This document shows positions 60,513-64,000 of a DNA stretch of 64,000 nucleotides, piece by piece. Location of the stretch: contig NZ_MUHF01000006.1 in the NCBI RefSeq assembly GCF_002217435.1, positions 62,001-126,000 of the forward strand, given 5' to 3'. The notes beneath the pieces are model-generated. The model was not told the DNA's origin, did no database searches, and saw only the letters and a program-made list of their open reading frames with translations. The first letter of the stretch is position 1. Every line of letters starts with the position of its first letter. Source of the stretch: Flavobacterium reichenbachii. Its GTDB lineage: Bacteria > Bacteroidota > Bacteroidia > Flavobacteriales > Flavobacteriaceae. Made by a program: the position numbers and the translations under genes.

Positions 60513-62324
60513 TTAATACTCTTTTTTCTTCTGAGCATACCAATCCTGCATAATATAAAAAGCCTTCTTTTTATTTCCGTCGTTAGAAATCAAACCTTTT
60601 CTGTTGTATTCGTCCTGAATTCCGGGAAGTAATCTTCTTGGAGATCTAAAATCAACCAGAATCCATGGGCTTAAGCCGCTTAGATGAGGTATTTTTTCGA
60701 TCATTTTAAGATTCTGAATGTATAAATATTCCTGATATTCCTCTGTCCAGCGTTCGTTTTTTTCTCCGTGAAAACCTTGTTTAGCATCGCCTCCAAATTC
60801 AGAAACAATTACGGGTTTATTGTATTTGGTTTTCCAGAATATTTTCTCGGCATCTTCCAGTTTCCCGCCATACCAGCCCAAATATTGATTAAAAGAAATA
60901 ATATCCAGATATTCTCCAATAGCATCATTTATAGTTCCAAATCCGCTGTCGGTCTGCGTTAATAATGCAGCGCTGATTAATCTGGTATTGTCCAGCGATT
61001 TGGTATGAGAAACCAGATTTTTGATAAATTCATTTCTGGCGTCAGAAATTGGCGTTTCGTTTGCCATTGACCAAATGATGATACACGCTCTGTTTTTATC
61101 TCTCGTAATAGCTGAGGTAAGTTGATTTTGGGCATTATCGTAAGTTTCTTTTCTAGTAAACTCAACAGTCCAGTACACGGGAATCTCTTCCCAAACCATT
61201 AATCCCATTTTATCAGCCGTTCTGATGATGTTTTCATTGTGCGGATAATGCGCCAGACGAACGTAATTGCAGCCCAGTTCTTTTGCCCAGTTTAGTAAAC
61301 GCAGTGCATCTTCTTCAGAATTGGCACGGCCTCCTTTTGCATTTTCTTCATGAATCGAAATTCCCCTCAAAAAGATTTGTTTTCCATTTAATAAAATCTT
61401 GTCTTCCTGAGTTTCAATCGTTCTGAAACCAATATTGTCTTTTAATTTTTGTCCGTTAAAATCAATTGTAACATCATATAATTTCGGATTCTCGGGTGAC
61501 CAGTACGAAACGTTTTTTACCGGAATTTCAAAATTTAAAACTCCGTCTGCACTCACTTTTCCTTTATAATTGAGCTTTAATTCCGGAATCGAAATCGAAG
61601 CCTGATTTTGTCCCGCCGTTAAATTGTTGATTTTAATAAAACCAGCAATTTTATTTTTATCTTTTTTGTTTAATTGAATCATGTAATCTTCTACAAAAGA
61701 GGCTTCTTCTTCAATCAAAGTAACATCTCGTGTAATTCCGCCATAATTCCACCAATCTGTATTAATCGTCGGAACATCTTCTTTATGACGCGTATTATCA
61801 ACTTTAATAACCAAATAATTGTCTTTTGGCTTTACGATAGAAGTAACTTCATAATTAAAAGGTGTAAAACCTCCTTCATGAGTTCCTAGTTTTTTTCCGT
61901 TCAAATAAACATCTGCTTTATAATTGATCGCTCCAATGTATACAAAAAGACGTTTTTTTGCGGTCAGATTATAATCAAAAGACTTTTTGAACCACACATT
62001 TCCTTCGTAATATTTAAGTTCAGGAACCTGAGAATTCCAATCTCCGGGAATGTTTATTTTTGGCGATTTATCAAAATCATATTCTACCAATTCCTGTTTG
62101 TTTACAGCGTGGTAATTATTAAAATAAGCAGCATTATTTGGCTTTGCCTGTTTGTCGTAAACATCGTGGTGAAAACTGTAATAACCTGTTTCGTAAGGAT
62201 CAACAATGTAATTCCAAACACCGTTTAAGGAAGTCGTATTTCGGTTCGGGACATTTGAAATCAAGCCTTGAGCCTGTCCAAAAACCGAAAAGATTATTAG
62301 TAAGCAGAGGAGTAGTTTCTTCAT
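60513..62324 (-). CDS. Secreted GH2 beta-glucuronidase-type glycosidase
   Basis: ATG at 62324 opens a clear signal peptide (MKKLLLCLLIIFSVFGQAQG); an upstream TTG is not needed. The order is sugar-binding sandwich (about 25-195, with WWNYGGITRDV), Ig-like domain (about 195-300) and TIM barrel (about 300-600) with IIWSMANETP (acid/base Glu) and PVIVSEFGGDA (nucleophile Glu). These motifs are closer to beta-glucuronidase than to beta-galactosidase. It would release terminal glucuronic acid from a plant or algal glycan. It follows the lyase-like gene in the same direction. Confidence 0.85.
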   Translation of the reverse strand: MKKLLLCLLIIFSVFGQAQGLISNVPNRNTTSLNGVWNYIVDPYETGYYSFHHDVYDKQAKPNNAAYFNNYHAVNKQELVEYDFDKSPKINIPGDWNSQVPELKYYEGNVWFKKSFDYNLTAKKRLFVYIGAINYKADVYLNGKKLGTHEGGFTPFNYEVTSIVKPKDNYLVIKVDNTRHKEDVPTINTDWWNYGGITRDVTLIEEEASFVEDYMIQLNKKDKNKIAGFIKINNLTAGQNQASISIPELKLNYKGKVSADGVLNFEIPVKNVSYWSPENPKLYDVTIDFNGQKLKDNIGFRTIETQEDKILLNGKQIFLRGISIHEENAKGGRANSEEDALRLLNWAKELGCNYVRLAHYPHNENIIRTADKMGLMVWEEIPVYWTVEFTRKETYDNAQNQLTSAITRDKNRACIIIWSMANETPISDARNEFIKNLVSHTKSLDNTRLISAALLTQTDSGFGTINDAIGEYLDIISFNQYLGWYGGKLEDAEKIFWKTKYNKPVIVSEFGGDAKQGFHGEKNERWTEEYQEYLYIQNLKMIEKIPHLSGLSPWILVDFRSPRRLLPGIQDEYNRKGLISNDGNKKKAFYIMQDWYAQKKKEY

Positions 62325-62350
62325 TTGTATTTTATTTTGTGGTTTCAATT

Positions 62351-63238
62351 CTAGTTAGATTCGTTAGATAATGCAGTTAATTCCTGTATGCTGAAATCAG
62401 AAAACCGGATAGATTCATCTTTCATATTTGCGATATCTTTTAAGCTGCGGTAAATTCCCCATTTAGGTCTAATGAATGAATTGGCAGTATAAACGATTCC
62501 TTTTTCTGATGTATATTTAGTACGAATGGTTTGAATATCAGTGTTTTTATAGTTCAGCAATGCAGTTCCGTCCTGTACTTTTTTTATTATGATTGAATAA
62601 GTTCCGTGTAAACCAACCGTGATGGTTTCTACAGCTTCAACCCAAACTTCTTCAAACAAAGACATATTTACATTTTGGTATTTTATAGCTTTTGATGCTT
62701 GATTCTTTACATAAATCAGTTCTAATTTATTTATGCCTTTTGCCGTTTTTCTTAAAGTCAAAGTAAATAAAGGAAGAGCATCGTCGCCGTCTACAGCTTT
62801 TATCTGATGAATATGCGTAAAATAATTTGTAGGTTTAAACCCGTTCGGAATTTTAAAACGCCATTTATACTGCACAATCTCACCAATAGTTCCCTTTACA
62901 TTATCCGGAGACGATGCGTACGATTTTATTTCTACACGCTGTCTGTCCGTTTTGCCTTTAACAGGTTCATTGTCCGGTGGTGTCGATTTTACGTGAGAAT
63001 AAAATTCAAAGACATTTTTCTTTAGATCGGCATCAAACACTTTTACAATATGGCGTCCAAATTCAGGATGTATAGAATCTGGAACTTCGACAGCACCAAA
63101 CGGTACGGCGGGTGATAAAACAGCCGTTATAGTTTCATAAGTTCCCATACCATTTGGACCGTCAGCATTTAATGTTACTTGGGCATTGCCTGCAAAACAG
63201 GTTAGTACTAAAATCATGTAAAAAAATAGAGTCTTCAT
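62351..63238 (-). CDS. Secreted jelly-roll protein, putative polysaccharide lyase-like
   Basis: After a signal peptide (to about residue 19) the 295-residue protein looks like a concanavalin-type beta jelly roll: KTDRQRVEIKSYASSP, GEIVQYKWRFKIPNGF, THIHQIKAVDG and RPKWGIYRSL. The Arg-Gln-Arg-Glu and His-Gln strands resemble the substrate groove of jelly-roll polysaccharide lyases, and glycosidase genes lie on both sides. I cannot assign a CAZy family. A carbohydrate-binding or lyase role is an inference. Confidence 0.6.
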   Translation of the reverse strand: MKTLFFYMILVLTCFAGNAQVTLNADGPNGMGTYETITAVLSPAVPFGAVEVPDSIHPEFGRHIVKVFDADLKKNVFEFYSHVKSTPPDNEPVKGKTDRQRVEIKSYASSPDNVKGTIGEIVQYKWRFKIPNGFKPTNYFTHIHQIKAVDGDDALPLFTLTLRKTAKGINKLELIYVKNQASKAIKYQNVNMSLFEEVWVEAVETITVGLHGTYSIIIKKVQDGTALLNYKNTDIQTIRTKYTSEKGIVYTANSFIRPKWGIYRSLKDIANMKDESIRFSDFSIQELTALSNESN

Positions 63239-63286
63239 AAGTGATAATCTAATTATAAAATATGCTCAATCAGTATCAAACAAAAC

Positions 63287-64000
63287 TTAATAAACAGGAA
63301 TTTTCAAATATTCTCCTTTAAAACTCTGGTTTAAAACCGTCATTTCAATCGGGGTATTTGAACCGTTTGGAATAACTTCTATCGATGCTTTTCCATTTGC
63401 CATTTTAATCGATTCACTTCCTGTTGGTGTTCCTTGATTTTTCATGGTTTTCCCGCCTTTCAAACATTGAAAATAAACACTTTCTTCATAATCCAGACAG
63501 CGCAGATTATTGTTGTCAATAGCAATTGCTGTTACGAGATAATGACCATTTTTCATTTTTTCTGATGATAATTTTAAGGAAACCGCCGTATCATTTTTAT
63601 TGAAACGGTAATTAACTTTTATAGTATCAGAAACCGTTTTTCCGTTTTGGGTTTTTCCAATAGCAATCAGTGTATTTTCGCCTTTAAAAAAATTAACATC
63701 CCAAGTTAAGCCATTTGCGGGATATAGCGAAAGATTTCTCTGTTTTTCTCCAAGAGATTTCCCCTGATGAAATAACGTAACCTTCGCACAATTACTGAAA
63801 ACGCTGATTGTTCGTGGCGTATTTTCGGGACCTTGGCGATCTGTCCAGGTATGTGATTCGATATAGGTGAAAGGTTCTTTGCTCCAATAACTTTTAAAAA
63901 CATAAAAAGCATCTTTAGGATTTCCATTTCGATCTGCCAACCCTTTTTGATTCATGTACGGAATATCATCTTCTGGTCGCAATGGTGTCGCAAAATCCTT
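63287..64000 (-). CDS. GH2 family glycosidase, C-terminal part (5' end outside window)
   Basis: The frame stays open to the window edge (KDFATPLRPEDDIPYMNQKG), so the TTG at 63982 is not a start. The sequence holds the end of a GH2 barrel (IPYMNQKGLADRNGNPKDAF), then a DUF4982-like domain (TISVFSNCAKVTLFHQGKSL) and a final beta-sandwich ending LKIPVY. It is probably a beta-galactosidase or beta-glucuronidase acting with the two genes downstream of it on the minus strand. Confidence 0.82.
   Translation of the reverse strand, partial: KDFATPLRPEDDIPYMNQKGLADRNGNPKDAFYVFKSYWSKEPFTYIESHTWTDRQGPENTPRTISVFSNCAKVTLFHQGKSLGEKQRNLSLYPANGLTWDVNFFKGENTLIAIGKTQNGKTVSDTIKVNYRFNKNDTAVSLKLSSEKMKNGHYLVTAIAIDNNNLRCLDYEESVYFQCLKGGKTMKNQGTPTGSESIKMANGKASIEVIPNGSNTPIEMTVLNQSFKGEYLKIPVY

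Overview
The window looks like a chromosomal segment of a Flavobacterium-type member of the Bacteroidota. It is AT-rich and its intergenic DNA is very AT-rich. Starts sit behind A-rich rather than Shine-Dalgarno leaders, several promoters carry the Bacteroidota -7 box TAnnTTTG, many enzymes are secreted glycan-active proteins, and the long palindromic intergenic repeats resemble those I associate with flavobacterial genomes. I see no rRNA, tRNA, CRISPR array, transposase or SusC/SusD pair.

Layout. 0-5 kb: pectin-degrading enzymes (GH43 fragment, PL10-CE8 fusion, GH28, CE12). 5-10.4 kb: tandem AraC-type regulators, two unknown genes and a secreted DUF4861 protein. 10.8 kb: a 58-residue histone-H1-like (Hc1) protein. 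11-21.7 kb: L-rhamnose catabolism: GntR-type regulator, divergent rhaT and a bifunctional aldolase/dehydrogenase, then rhaI, rhamnulokinase and lutABC. Together these would take rhamnose released from rhamnogalacturonan to dihydroxyacetone phosphate and lactate, and lactate to pyruvate. 21.8-30.5 kb: unknown and membrane proteins around three more glycosidases (GH2, GH27, tandem GH43).

30.5-48.2 kb: a mostly minus-strand stress and detoxification region. It holds a ring-cleaving dioxygenase, two sigma-54 activators (one GAF-linked, one a response regulator beside its TPR histidine kinase), a TMEM175-like channel, cupin, MhqD-like hydrolase, acetyltransferase, DUF1275 protein, Dps, DoxX, amidohydrolase, a secreted M17-N-only protein, an alginate_exp-type porin, an isochorismatase-fold hydrolase and a chloroperoxidase-like hydrolase. 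Two recurrent palindromes tie the promoters together: TACGATATWTCGTA upstream of sigma-54-like -24/-12 elements (three sites), and TTAAYCTAGRTTAA exactly 23 nt upstream of a -7 box (three sites). This apparently undescribed dual-input regulon is the most interesting signal in the window.

48-52 kb: a metallo-beta-lactamase-fold protein, small membrane proteins, an XRE regulator and a DUF1508 protein. 52-59 kb: a PaoABC-type molybdenum aldehyde oxidoreductase with its maturation genes (XdhC, MocA-like, cysteine desulfurase). 59-64 kb: DUF1203, DUF2911, then a second glycan cluster (GH2 beta-glucuronidase, putative lyase-like jelly-roll protein, GH2 C-terminal fragment running off the window).

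A family of 60-165 bp palindromic elements sits at gene boundaries throughout. Two copies of one subtype bracket the doxX-amidohydrolase-M17N block.
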